Below, piece after piece: positions 53,018-62,317 of a stretch of DNA of 64,000 bases. Origin of the DNA: Hyphomicrobiales bacterium (GTDB lineage: Bacteria; Pseudomonadota; Alphaproteobacteria; Rhizobiales; Xanthobacteraceae); the NCBI GenBank assembly GCA_016713235.1, contig JADJPN010000004.1, positions 314,253-378,252 of the forward strand. The letters run 5' to 3'. Numbering within the stretch: position 1 is the first letter of the stretch; every line of letters starts with the position of its first letter. Made by a program: the position numbers and the translations under genes. A model generated the notes under the pieces. That model was not told the origin of the DNA and did no database searches. It saw only the letters and a program-made list of their open reading frames with translations.

Positions 53018-53041
53018 GCAAGTTGGATATATCCGACTTGC
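53018..53041. promoter_or_regulatory. Near-perfect 24-bp palindrome upstream of glmM
   Basis: GCAAGTTGGATA-TATCCGACTTGC has no loop and a single T/C mismatch between arms. It lies 74 bp upstream of the glmM ATG and could be an operator or an RNA stem. Confidence 0.5.
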
Positions 53042-53114
53042 GTCCATTTAAATGCGGAAGTCAGGTAAACCCGGCTTCCGGGCGCTGGCGGAGGCCCGTC
53101 AAGGGGCAAGGTTA

Positions 53115-54458
53115 ATGGCTCGGAAGCATTTCGGAACGGACGGTATTCGCGGTCTTGCGAACCGCGTGATCACGCCGGAGCTTGCGCTCAAGGTGGGGCA
53201 GTCGGCCGGCCTTGTTTTCCAGAACGGCGATCATCGCCATCGCGTCGTGATCGGCAAGGATACCCGGCTCTCCGGCTACATGATCGAGACCGCGCTGGTC
53301 GCGGGCTTTACTTCGGTGGGCATGGATGTGTTTCAGCTAGGGCCCATGCCGACGCCGGCGGTCGCAATGCTGACGCGCTCGATGCGCGCCGATCTCGGCG
53401 TGATGATTTCGGCCTCTCACAATCCTTACGACGACAACGGCATCAAGCTGTTCGGGCCGGACGGATACAAGCTTACCGACGCGATCGAACTGGAAATCGA
53501 ATCGCTGATGGACAGCGATCTTTCCCGGCGCCTCGCGCAGTCGGCCAATCTCGGCCGCGCCAAGCGCATCGACGGCGCGTATGAGCGCTATCTCGAATTC
53601 GCAAAGCGCACGCTGCCGCGCAATCTCTCGTTCGAAGGCATGCGCATCGTCGTCGATTGCGCGAACGGCGCCGCCTACAAGGTTGCGCCCGCCGGCCTTT
53701 GGGAGCTTGGCGCGGAAGTCATCTCCATCGGCGTCGATCCGGACGGCTTTAATATCAATCGCGATGTCGGCTCGACCGCGACGGACGCGCTCTCCGCTAA
53801 GGTTCGCGAAATGCGCGCCGATATCGGCATTGCGCTCGATGGCGATGCCGACCGCGTAGTGATCATCGACGAGAAGGGGCATCTCGTCGATGGCGACCAG
53901 TTGCTTGCGCTGATCGCGGAACGCTTCCGCGCCGAGGGCTTGCTTGCGCGCGACGGCGTGGTTGCGACGGTCATGTCCAATCTGGGCTTGGAACGGCATT
54001 TTGAAGAACTCGGCATCGGTTTCGAGCGCACGCCGGTCGGCGATCGCTACGTGCTCGAGAAGATGCGCGCGACCGGCTACAACGTCGGCGGCGAACCTTC
54101 CGGCCACATTATTCTTTCCGATTATGCCACCACCGGTGACGGTTTTGTCGCGGCGCTTCAGGTGCTGGCGATGGTGAAGAAATCGGGCAAGCCGGTTTCC
54201 GAAGTTTGCCACCGTTTCGATGCGCTGCCGCAGGTGATGAAGAACGTGCGTTATTCGTCCGGCAAGCCGCTCGAAAATTCGTCGGTGACGAGCGTGATCG
54301 ACGCGGCGAAGCGCCGTCTGGGCAAAAGCGGCCGTCTCGTGATCCGTCCTTCCGGCACCGAGCCGGTGATCCGCGTCATGGCGGAAGGCGACGATCGCGA
54401 ACTTGTCGAAGAAGTCGTCGACGTCATTGTCGCTGCGGTGGCAAAGGCTGCGGCGTAA
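53115..54458 (+). CDS. glmM: Phosphoglucosamine mutase
   Basis: Converts glucosamine-6-phosphate to glucosamine-1-phosphate for peptidoglycan and LPS. The 447-aa protein has the N-terminal KHFGTDGIRGLAN, the phosphoserine loop ISASHNPYDDNGIKLFG, the metal loop LDGDADRVV and the C-terminal phosphate-binding RPSGTEPVIRVM. The ATG at 53115 gives MARKHFGTDG, the usual start. The ftsH-glmM order is conserved in many proteobacteria. Confidence 0.95.
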   Translation: MARKHFGTDGIRGLANRVITPELALKVGQSAGLVFQNGDHRHRVVIGKDTRLSGYMIETALVAGFTSVGMDVFQLGPMPTPAVAMLTRSMRADLGVMISASHNPYDDNGIKLFGPDGYKLTDAIELEIESLMDSDLSRRLAQSANLGRAKRIDGAYERYLEFAKRTLPRNLSFEGMRIVVDCANGAAYKVAPAGLWELGAEVISIGVDPDGFNINRDVGSTATDALSAKVREMRADIGIALDGDADRVVIIDEKGHLVDGDQLLALIAERFRAEGLLARDGVVATVMSNLGLERHFEELGIGFERTPVGDRYVLEKMRATGYNVGGEPSGHIILSDYATTGDGFVAALQVLAMVKKSGKPVSEVCHRFDALPQVMKNVRYSSGKPLENSSVTSVIDAAKRRLGKSGRLVIRPSGTEPVIRVMAEGDDRELVEEVVDVIVAAVAKAAA

Positions 54459-54867
54459 TTCACTTCTTCTAATTTTTTAATTTTCTAATCCTCGCGGTGC
54501 GGGGCGATGCAAAAGCATCGCGTCCCGATCCGTGTTTCATCGTCCTTCGACATCGACTCGCGTGCGCGCGCTCTTCTCCGGATGAGGTTTGGAACTCTTG
54601 CCGTTAACCGCGCGGCAACTTCTCGTTCATTCTTCGGTAACTACGCTTAAGCGTTGTTAACCGCTTTCCTACCGCGCATTAACTTTCTCGGCTTCGAAAC
54701 GTTGAGAACATTGAATTTCTCGTCGCGAGAAATTTGCGCGTGAAAAATCGCAGTTAAGAGTTAAGGTTAAGCGCTCTTTAAATACTCGCAACCATACTCG
54801 CTCTCGTCAGTAACCGGCGTGAGCAACGACTGAGTCCGCTCACGCCTTCGAAAAGGATTTTCGTGAG
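54459..54867 (+). promoter_or_regulatory. AT-rich gap with CtrA boxes upstream of the OMP gene
   Basis: A 409-bp gap without an ORF. It contains a perfect CtrA box TTAA-GCGCTCT-TTAA at 54767-54781, two further TTAA half-sites at 54754 and 54761, a TTAA-N6-TTAA pair (near 54649-54662) and several TTAAC motifs. The density of TTAA is far above the surrounding GC-rich DNA. The box is 87 bp upstream of the OMP ATG. Confidence 0.6.
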
Positions 54868-55821
54868 ATGGGCAGCGTTCGTATTGCCGCTCTAGCCGCT
54901 GTTGCCGGGATCGCGGCCTTCGTCGGTACATTTGCTTCCGGAACAACAGCTGAAGCGGCGGACTATTGTCTGCCGCATTACCCCAATGGCCAGGTGCCGG
55001 CGCACTGCGTGCAGCAGCCCGCGCCTTGCGCACCGCAGGTCCCCGGCGGGCCGCTGCCGCCACATTGCGTGGCGCCTCCGCCGCCACCGCCGGTCATCGA
55101 AGAGTTCGGTGGCTGGTACATCCGCGGCGATATCGGCATGACCAATCAGGCCGTGAACAAGCTCGACAACGCGCTTTATGCCACCGCGACCGACCTTCGC
55201 ATCATCGACAAGAATTTCGAGTCGGGAATGCTGTTCGGTGTCGGCGTTGGCTACAAGTGGAATAGCTGGTTGCGTCTAGATGTAACGGGCGAATACCGCG
55301 GCGAAACCGGCTTCCACGGCATGGATGTTTATTCGCTTGCCGCCGACCCGCGCTTCAACAATTACACCGCGAAAAAGTCCGAATGGCTTTATCTCGCTAA
55401 CATCTACGCGGATCTCGGCACATGGGGCGGCGTGACGCCGTTCGTCGGGGCCGGCATCGGCTTTGCGCGCGTCGGCATTCACAGCTTCCGCGACGCAGGC
55501 ATTGCCAACGGCAACCCGACGCTTGGTTATGCGGATTCCGACTACAAGTGGAATATCGCTTACGCGCTCCACGCCGGTCTTGCGTATGAGTTGACGAAGA
55601 ACTTCACGGTCGAGCTCGCCTATCGTTACGTCTATCTGGGCGATGGCCAGAGCGGTGACCTCATAGCGTTCGATGGCACCAACACGATCCGCAATCCGAT
55701 GCTCTTCAAAGACATCGACTCGCACGATCTGAAGCTCGGCATTCGCTACCTCTTCGCGACCGCGCCGGCCCAGCCGTACCAGGTGCAGCAGGTGTTCCAG
55801 CCGCTGATGCGCCGGTTCTGA
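54868..55821 (+). CDS. Outer-membrane beta-barrel protein (Omp25/31-like porin family)
   Basis: A 317-aa exported protein. A signal peptide (IAALAAVAGIAAFVGTFASG) is followed by a Pro/Cys-rich linker (about residues 30-78, including repeated PHC motifs and PPPPPPVIEEFGG). An eight-stranded barrel begins at GWYIRGDIGMTNQ and ends with a Phe (MRRF), as expected for BAM recognition. It resembles rhizobial outer-membrane barrels of the Omp25/Omp31 class. The linker with several Cys is unusual for this class. Confidence 0.82.
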   Translation: MGSVRIAALAAVAGIAAFVGTFASGTTAEAADYCLPHYPNGQVPAHCVQQPAPCAPQVPGGPLPPHCVAPPPPPPVIEEFGGWYIRGDIGMTNQAVNKLDNALYATATDLRIIDKNFESGMLFGVGVGYKWNSWLRLDVTGEYRGETGFHGMDVYSLAADPRFNNYTAKKSEWLYLANIYADLGTWGGVTPFVGAGIGFARVGIHSFRDAGIANGNPTLGYADSDYKWNIAYALHAGLAYELTKNFTVELAYRYVYLGDGQSGDLIAFDGTNTIRNPMLFKDIDSHDLKLGIRYLFATAPAQPYQVQQVFQPLMRRF

Positions 55822-55834
55822 CGAACTCGAATTG

Positions 55835-55868
55835 AAACCGGAGCGGCGCGATCGCCGTTCCGGTTTTC
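55835..55868 (+). terminator. Intrinsic terminator between the two OMP genes
   Basis: AAACCGGAGCGGCG / CGCCGTTCCGGTTT forms a long stem with a 4-base loop and a short T-run. One mismatch near the top. Confidence 0.8.
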
Positions 55869-55917
55869 CAGACGGCCAGTTCCCGCGATCGCGCGGTGTG
55901 TAGAAAAGGTATCTCGT

Positions 55918-56535
55918 ATGAATAAAGTCGCTCTTGCTGTCGCCGCTGCGATCGCACTTTCCGTTCCTTCGTTCGCGGCCAAGGCCGCCGACATGCCGCC
56001 GCCGGTGTTGCATGCGCCGCCGGTGCCTTATGTCGAACTTGGTTCCAACTGGTATCTGCGCGGCGACTTCACATATCGCACCTTCGACGTTGCCGGCACC
56101 GATGGTCCCGAAGACGCGGCCGGCCTCGGTATCGGCGTCGGCTATCAGTTCGCAAGCTGGCTGCGCGGCGACGTGACGCTCGACTATCAGTTCTCCAGCC
56201 GCTTCTCCGCGCTGGACGCGCCGATCGTCGCGAACACGAAGCTGTGGTCATCGTCGCTGTTCGCGAACGGTTATGTAGACCTCGGCACCTGGTGGGGCAT
56301 CACGCCTTATGTCGGCGCTGGTGTCGGCTCCGCCTACAACTATCTCGCAAATGAAGGCCGCTGGAATTTTGGTTGGGCGGTTATGGCGGGCGCGGCCTAT
56401 AACCTGTCGCCGAATCTCGCGGTCGACTTTGGCTATCGTTACGCGGATCTCGGCAGTGCGGTTGCGCTCAACGGTTCGCTGCTCGATGTCACTACCCACG
56501 AGTTCAAGGTCGGTTTTCGCTACAAGCTTGACTGA
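55918..56535 (+). CDS. Outer-membrane beta-barrel protein
   Basis: A 205-aa barrel protein with signal peptide MNKVALAVAAAIALSVPSFA and strands such as GSNWYLRGDFTYRTFDVA and YNLSPNLAVDFGYRYADLGS. It ends HEFKVGFRYKLD; the final residues are not the classical Phe. It is a shorter paralogue of the preceding OMP (same WYxRGD entry motif), so the pair probably arose by tandem duplication. The function is structural or porin-like, not determined. Confidence 0.83.
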   Translation: MNKVALAVAAAIALSVPSFAAKAADMPPPVLHAPPVPYVELGSNWYLRGDFTYRTFDVAGTDGPEDAAGLGIGVGYQFASWLRGDVTLDYQFSSRFSALDAPIVANTKLWSSSLFANGYVDLGTWWGITPYVGAGVGSAYNYLANEGRWNFGWAVMAGAAYNLSPNLAVDFGYRYADLGSAVALNGSLLDVTTHEFKVGFRYKLD

Positions 56536-56570
56536 ACCATCCTCGCGTAGAGTTGGCTCTCTCGCGTGCT

Positions 56571-56603
56571 AGGCCGCGATCTTCGGATCGCGGCCTTTTT
56601 TTT
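56571..56603 (+). terminator. Intrinsic terminator of the second OMP gene
   Basis: GGCCGCGATC-TTCG-GATCGCGGCC with a stable UUCG tetraloop is followed by T8. Confidence 0.93.
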
Positions 56604-56617
56604 ATGATGGGCGTGGT

Positions 56618-56653
56618 CGTTTCCGAAAACGGGCGCCCACTTTTCGGGAAACG
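56618..56653. repeat. Dispersed palindromic repeat, copy 2
   Basis: CGTTTCCGAAAACGGG, CGCCC, ACTTTTCGGGAAACG form a hairpin of the same family as 33990-34030. It lies between the OMP terminator and serC. Confidence 0.6.
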
Positions 56654-56739
56654 CGCGTCTGGTTTTGGGCGGCAATGCCGGGCCTTTTTATTTGCATCCC
56701 TACTATTCGCGGCGCGTGCTGCATCGCACTTGACCCGCC

Positions 56740-56808
56740 AGAATCTTCTGCTATTCCCGCCAGTGGGACACCCCTCCCCAACGAGGGGCTTCTATCTGGA
56801 AGGATAGG
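56740..56808 (+). promoter_or_regulatory. Candidate serC leader RNA motif
   Basis: The last 70 bp before serC contain a CCCCTC-CCCAAC-GAGGGG hairpin (about 56771-56788), preceded by CCCGCCAGTGGG (short stem CCC/GGG at about 56758-56769) and followed by CTGGAAGGATA leading into the start. A conserved serC RNA motif is known upstream of serC in rhizobial alphaproteobacteria. Position and hairpin layout fit, but I cannot run a covariance model. Confidence 0.5.
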
Positions 56809-56810
56809 TT

Positions 56811-57980
<1,170 letters not shown>

Positions 57981-58041
57981 GCCGTCTTCCCTCGCTTTTC
58001 CCGCTTTCCCTTTCCCGTTTCTCACATAGCTGGAGGCCGAT

Positions 58042-59622
58042 ATGGCACCCCGCGTTCTGATCGCAGACAAACTTTCCCCGACCGCCGTGCAGATTTTCAA
58101 GGATCGTGGCGTCGAGACCGACGTCAAGACCGGCCTCGAGCGCGACGAACTCATCAAGATCATTGGCGACTATGACGGCATCGCCATTCGCTCCGCGACC
58201 AAGGTCACCGCGAAGGTGCTGGAAGCGGCGACCAAGCTGAAGGTCGTGGGCCGTGCCGGCATCGGCGTCGATAACGTCGAAATCCCGGCCGCGACCGCCA
58301 AGGGCGTGATCGTGATGAACACGCCGTTCGGCAATTCGATCACGACAGCCGAACACGCCATCGCACTGATGTTCGCGCTCGCGCGCCAAATCCCTGCCGC
58401 CGACGCTTCGACGCAGGCCGGGAAGTGGGAGAAGAACCGTTTCAATGGCGTCGAGATCACTGCAAAGACGCTCGGCATTATCGGTTGCGGCAATATCGGC
58501 TCGATCGTCGCCGACCGCGCGATTGGCCTGCGTATGAAAGTGATTGCGTTCGATCCGTTCCTTTCTCCTGAAAGGGCGCTCGATCTCGGCGTGGAGAAGG
58601 TCGAGCTCGACGATCTTCTCGCGCGTTCGGACTTCATCACCTTCCACACACCGCTGACCGACAAGACCAGGAATATTCTCGATGCCGCGGCGCTCGCGAA
58701 AACCAAAAAGGGCGTTCGCATCATCAACTGCGCGCGCGGCGGTCTGGTCGACGAAAAAGCGCTGCGTGCGGCGCTCGACAGCGGTCATGTCGCCGGTGCG
58801 GGCTTTGACGTATTCGTCGTCGAGCCTGCGACCGAGAACGCGCTGTTCGGTCATCCGAACGTGGTCTGCACGCCGCATCTTGGTGCATCGACTTCCGAAG
58901 CGCAGGAGAACGTCGCGCTTCAGGTCGCCGAGCAGATGTCGGACTATCTGATCCGTGGCGCGATCTCGAATGCGGTGAACTTGCCCTCGATCACGGCGGA
59001 AGAAGCGCCGAAGCTGCGCCCTTATATCGAGCTTGCCGAAAAGCTCGGCTCGTTCGCGGGCCAGCTCACCGAGACCGGCATCAAGAAGGTCCAGATCACC
59101 TACGCCGGCTCGGTCGCAAGCATGAAGATCAAGGCGATGACGGCGGCAGCGGTCGCGGGCCTTCTTCGGCCGATGCTGCGCGACATCAATGTCGTGTCGG
59201 CGCCCGCGATTGCGAAAGAGCGCGGCATTATCGTCGAGGAGACGACGCGCGAAGCGGTCGGCGATTACGACAGCCTGATCACGGTTTCGGTCACGACCGA
59301 AAGCCAGACCCGCGATATCTCCGGCACCGTCTATGCCGACGGCCGTCCGCGCATCGTCAACATCAAGGGCATCCGCATGGACGCCGAGTTCGGCGCGTCG
59401 ATGATCTATGTCACCAACCAGGACAAGCCCGGCTTCATCGGCCGTTTCGCTTCCACGCTTGGGGACGCGGGCATCAACATCGCGACCATGCATTTCGGCC
59501 GCGAGGCGCCGGGCGGCAACGCGATTGCGCTCGTCCACATCGACAGCGTTGCGCCCGATGAGGTGCTGACGAAGATTACGAAGCTGCCGCTGGTGCAGCG
59601 CGTAAAGCCGCTGGTGTTCTAG
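58042..59622 (+). CDS. serA: D-3-phosphoglycerate dehydrogenase
   Basis: A 526-aa long-form SerA oxidising 3-phosphoglycerate with NAD+. NAD-binding GIIGCGNIGSIVADRA, catalytic His in TPHLGASTSEAQENVA, the intervening ASB domain and the C-terminal ACT domain (MIYVTNQDKPGFIGRFASTL) are present, the ACT domain being the usual serine feedback site. CTGGAGG precedes the ATG. It forms a unit with serC. Confidence 0.95.
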   Translation: MAPRVLIADKLSPTAVQIFKDRGVETDVKTGLERDELIKIIGDYDGIAIRSATKVTAKVLEAATKLKVVGRAGIGVDNVEIPAATAKGVIVMNTPFGNSITTAEHAIALMFALARQIPAADASTQAGKWEKNRFNGVEITAKTLGIIGCGNIGSIVADRAIGLRMKVIAFDPFLSPERALDLGVEKVELDDLLARSDFITFHTPLTDKTRNILDAAALAKTKKGVRIINCARGGLVDEKALRAALDSGHVAGAGFDVFVVEPATENALFGHPNVVCTPHLGASTSEAQENVALQVAEQMSDYLIRGAISNAVNLPSITAEEAPKLRPYIELAEKLGSFAGQLTETGIKKVQITYAGSVASMKIKAMTAAAVAGLLRPMLRDINVVSAPAIAKERGIIVEETTREAVGDYDSLITVSVTTESQTRDISGTVYADGRPRIVNIKGIRMDAEFGASMIYVTNQDKPGFIGRFASTLGDAGINIATMHFGREAPGGNAIALVHIDSVAPDEVLTKITKLPLVQRVKPLVF

Positions 59623-59636
59623 CTGCTGACTCTCTT

Positions 59637-59673
59637 GTCATTCCGGACGCGCCGAAAGGCGCGATCCGGAATC
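59637..59673. repeat. Palindromic intergenic repeat
   Basis: ATTCCGGACGCGCC-GAAA-GGCGCGATCCGGAAT forms a strong imperfect hairpin (TCATTCCGG … CCGGAATCAC). Elements of this type are abundant in Bradyrhizobium-type genomes. It lies between serA and the convergent EamA gene and may aid termination. Confidence 0.65.
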
Positions 59674-59682
59674 ACAGAAAGC

Positions 59683-60597
59683 TTACGTCGTCCGTCCGCG
59701 CGTCCCGATCAAAATCCCCGCGAGCACGCAGGCGTAGCCCGCGGCGTGGAACAGCTCCAGGCGCTCGCCGAGAAATAAAATCGCGAGCAATGATCCGAAC
59801 ACCGGGATCAGATAATAGAACGGCGCTGCGCGGTTCGGGCCGACCAGTTCGTTGCCGCGATTGAAGAACATATTCGCGAGCAGCGTCGGAAAGATAACAA
59901 TATACGCGAGAATGAGCGCAGTCTTCAGGTCGAAGACGAAGGTGTTGCCGCGCGCGACGTCAGCGACATAAACGGGCACCAGCATCAATGCGCCGGCGCC
60001 AACCGTGAATGCGAGAAACGAAAGCTGGTGTATCTTCGGGCGCTTGAACAGCAGCGCCGTGTAGGAGGCATACACAGCCTGCGCGGTGAAGAAGACGATG
60101 TCGCCGATGTTGAAGCGGATGCCCTGAAACGCCGAGAAATTGCCGCGCATGATGACGATCGTGACGCCCACCAGCGAAATGAAAAGCCCCAATGTCTGCC
60201 AGGCGTTCAGCCGGTGCCGGTACAGTACGAAGCTCGCGAGCGCGACCATCAGCGGGTGTGTTGTCGTGATCAGGAGTGCGTTGACGGCCTCGGTGTATTG
60301 CAGCCCCCAATAGGCGAGCGTGTTGTAGAGCGCGATGCCAAGCAGGCTGAGCAGGAGCATGATGCCGAGATGCTTGCGAACCTCCGGCCAGTCGCGCTTC
60401 AGAAACGGCCAGGCGATCCCGATCAGGATCAGGAATACGGCGCTCCAGCGGATGAAGGCTATTGCGACCGGAGGAATGCTGCCGGCCGCATAGCGTCCGA
60501 TGACGATGTTACCCGCCCAGAACAGCGATGTCAGCGACAGGAGCAGATAAGGCGCGTCGAGCAGGCGGCCGAATAAGGTGCGGGCAAGAGACTGCAT
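59683..60597 (-). CDS. DMT/EamA family transporter
   Basis: A 304-aa drug/metabolite transporter with ten predicted helices in two EamA repeats. Typical motifs are TSLFWAGNIVIGRYAAGSIP at the N-terminus and LFLGERLELFHAAGYACVLA near the end. The cargo is unknown. The start at 60597 has an inverted repeat 3 bp upstream. It is convergent with serA. Confidence 0.86.
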   Translation of the reverse strand: MQSLARTLFGRLLDAPYLLLSLTSLFWAGNIVIGRYAAGSIPPVAIAFIRWSAVFLILIGIAWPFLKRDWPEVRKHLGIMLLLSLLGIALYNTLAYWGLQYTEAVNALLITTTHPLMVALASFVLYRHRLNAWQTLGLFISLVGVTIVIMRGNFSAFQGIRFNIGDIVFFTAQAVYASYTALLFKRPKIHQLSFLAFTVGAGALMLVPVYVADVARGNTFVFDLKTALILAYIVIFPTLLANMFFNRGNELVGPNRAAPFYYLIPVFGSLLAILFLGERLELFHAAGYACVLAGILIGTRGRTT

Positions 60598-60599
60598 GC

Positions 60600-60631
60600 A
60601 GAGAGCCGCCTTCGAGGGAAGGCGGCTCTTA
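60600..60631. repeat. Inverted repeat upstream of the EamA gene
   Basis: AGAGCCGCCTTC-GAGG-GAAGGCGGCTCT is a perfect 12-bp stem without a T-run, 3 bp upstream of the minus-strand EamA start. It could lie in its leader or end the upstream SDR transcript. Confidence 0.6.
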
Positions 60632-60685
60632 CGAAAGCGATCCTAAATGGTCAACGCGGGCGGGCGAAGGGTGGGTATGCAACCG

Positions 60686-60736
60686 CCTCATTGTGAGGAG
60701 CCGCGCTCGCATTCGCTCGCGCTCCTCACCATGAGG
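60686..60736. repeat. REP-like inverted repeat
   Basis: CCTCATTGTGAGGAGC (60686-60701) and GCTCCTCACCATGAGG (60721-60736) are complementary at 15 of 16 positions, around a GC-rich centre. Similar CTCAT…TGAGGAGC palindromes are, from memory, common dispersed elements in Bradyrhizobium relatives. It lies just beyond the SDR stop. Confidence 0.65.
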
Positions 60737-60741
60737 GAGGG

Positions 60742-61546
60742 TTATTCCCCTGCCACCGGCAGGCTCATGTTCGCGTAAACGATCCCACCATCGACCGCGA
60801 TCGAGTTGCCGACGACATAGTCGCCCGCGCGCGAGGCGAGGTAGATCGCGATACCGGCCATGTCCTCGTCGGTGCCGATGCGGCGCGAGGGAATGTGCTT
60901 CGCGATCTCCGCGCCGTGATCCTTCGCGGCTTTGTTCATCTCGGACGCGAATGCGCCGGGACAGATCGCGGTGACATTGATGTTGTCGCGGATCAGCTTT
61001 GCCGCCATGCGCCGCGTCAGGTGGATCACCGCGGCCTTGCTCGCCTGGTAGGAATAAGTCTCGAGCGGATTGACCGAGAGACCGTCGACCGAAGCGATGT
61101 TGATGACCTTGCCGGGGCGTTCTTTGGTGGCCGCGGCGCGCAACGGTTTCGCCAGCGCCTTGGTGAGGAAGAACAGCGACTTCACGTTCAGGTCCATCAC
61201 CTTGTCCCAGCCCACCTCCGGGAATTCGTCGAAGTTCGCGCCCCAGGCCCGCGCCCGCGTTGTTCACGAGAATATCGATCTTCGGTTCGCGCTTCATGAG
61301 TTCGGCGGCAAGCGTGTTGCAGCCTTCGACGGTGGACATGTCGATCGGCAGCGCGATGCACTCGCCAGCGTATTTCGCGGAGAGTTCTTTCGCGGTTTCC
61401 TCGCACGGGCCGGCCTTTCGCGCGGTGATGTAGACTTTGGCCGCCCCCTGGGCGAGAAATCCCGCCGCGATCATCTTGCCGATGCCGCGCGAGCCGCCGG
61501 TCACGACTGCAATGCGGCCGTCGAGCGAGAATAGTTTTTCGAACAT
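60742..61546 (-). CDS. SDR family oxidoreductase, frameshifted
   Basis: A short-chain dehydrogenase: IAVVTGGSRGIGKMIAAGFL at the N-terminus, DILVNNAGA, then in another frame GWDKVMDLNVKSLFFLTKAL, the catalytic YSYQASKAAV and AICPGAFASEMN. The frames meet at 61248-61250, where a CCC (GGG on the coding strand) should be CC, restoring NNAGAAWGANFDEFPEVGWD. Repaired length is 267 aa. Substrate unknown (FabG-like by resemblance). The insertion is in a homopolymer and is probably a sequence error. Confidence 0.85.
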
Positions 61547-61633
61547 TGCAAAAGCCTCCCGATTTCTCTCATGCTAGAGCTAGCGGGAAAGCGGAAGTCA
61601 AGGATAGCCGGTGCGACGCGTTTCGCTCTGCGG

Positions 61634-62317
61634 TCAAAGAAGGTCGGCGATCAGCTTGGCCGTTGCTTTGGCGGAAAACGGGTTCTGTCCGGTGACCAGC
61701 CGACCGTCAGCGATGGCGTAAGAAACAAACGGCAGAAGCGCCTTCTCGTAACGGGCGCCGCGCCGTTTCATCTCTTCCTCGGCGTTGTAAGGCACTTTCT
61801 TTGCGACGCCGGCCAGCACTTCCTCGCGCCACGAAAACCCGGTGACTTTTCGGTTCGCAACGAGGAACGAGCCGTCGGACAATTGCGTGTTCAGCAATCC
61901 GCAATAGCCATGGCATACCGACGAGACGATTCCGCCGCGCTCGTAAATCGTGCGCGTGATTTTTTGTAGCCCTTCGCTCTCGGGAAAATCCCACATGACG
62001 GCGTGGCCGCCCGTAAAATAGATCGCATCATATTGCGCGGGGTCGATCTCATCGGGCCGCGCGGTCGATGCAAGCAAGTCCATGCGAGCTTTGTCGGCGA
62101 GCCACGCCTTGGCCGAGGCATCTAGTAAAGGCCATTTGAGTGCGCGCGGCTCAAGCGGACTGACGCCACCTTTGGGGCTTACGAGACGTTGTTCGTAGCC
62201 CTTGCCCGCAAAGACATCATAGGCATGCGTCAGTTCCGACAACCACAGTCCGGTCGGTTCGGCTGGATCGTCATAGTGCGCGACGTTGGTGACGACATGG
62301 AGGATTCGTCTACTCAT
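61634..62317 (-). CDS. DJ-1/PfpI family protein (type 1 glutamine amidotransferase-like)
   Basis: A 227-aa protein of the DJ-1/PfpI superfamily, Hsp31/YajL-type. The nucleophile-elbow cysteine is in IVSSVCHGYCGLL, and the acidic residue and His expected for the catalytic site are provided by the usual ITGG-like YFTGGHAVMWDFPE. Members act as glyoxalase III, chaperone or deglycase; which applies is not known. It overlaps the VOC gene by 4 bp (ATGA), so the two are translationally coupled. Confidence 0.86.
   Translation of the reverse strand: MSRRILHVVTNVAHYDDPAEPTGLWLSELTHAYDVFAGKGYEQRLVSPKGGVSPLEPRALKWPLLDASAKAWLADKARMDLLASTARPDEIDPAQYDAIYFTGGHAVMWDFPESEGLQKITRTIYERGGIVSSVCHGYCGLLNTQLSDGSFLVANRKVTGFSWREEVLAGVAKKVPYNAEEEMKRRGARYEKALLPFVSYAIADGRLVTGQNPFSAKATAKLIADLL

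Larger units (their letters stand above)
52740..53114. other. Gap between ftsH and glmM (terminator, palindrome, leader)
   Basis: This 375-bp gap holds the ftsH terminator, a single TTAAC half-site near 52938, and a near-perfect 24-bp palindrome at 53018-53041. An in-frame ORF extension of glmM starting at 53052 exists but lacks similarity. I see no additional gene. Confidence 0.5.
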
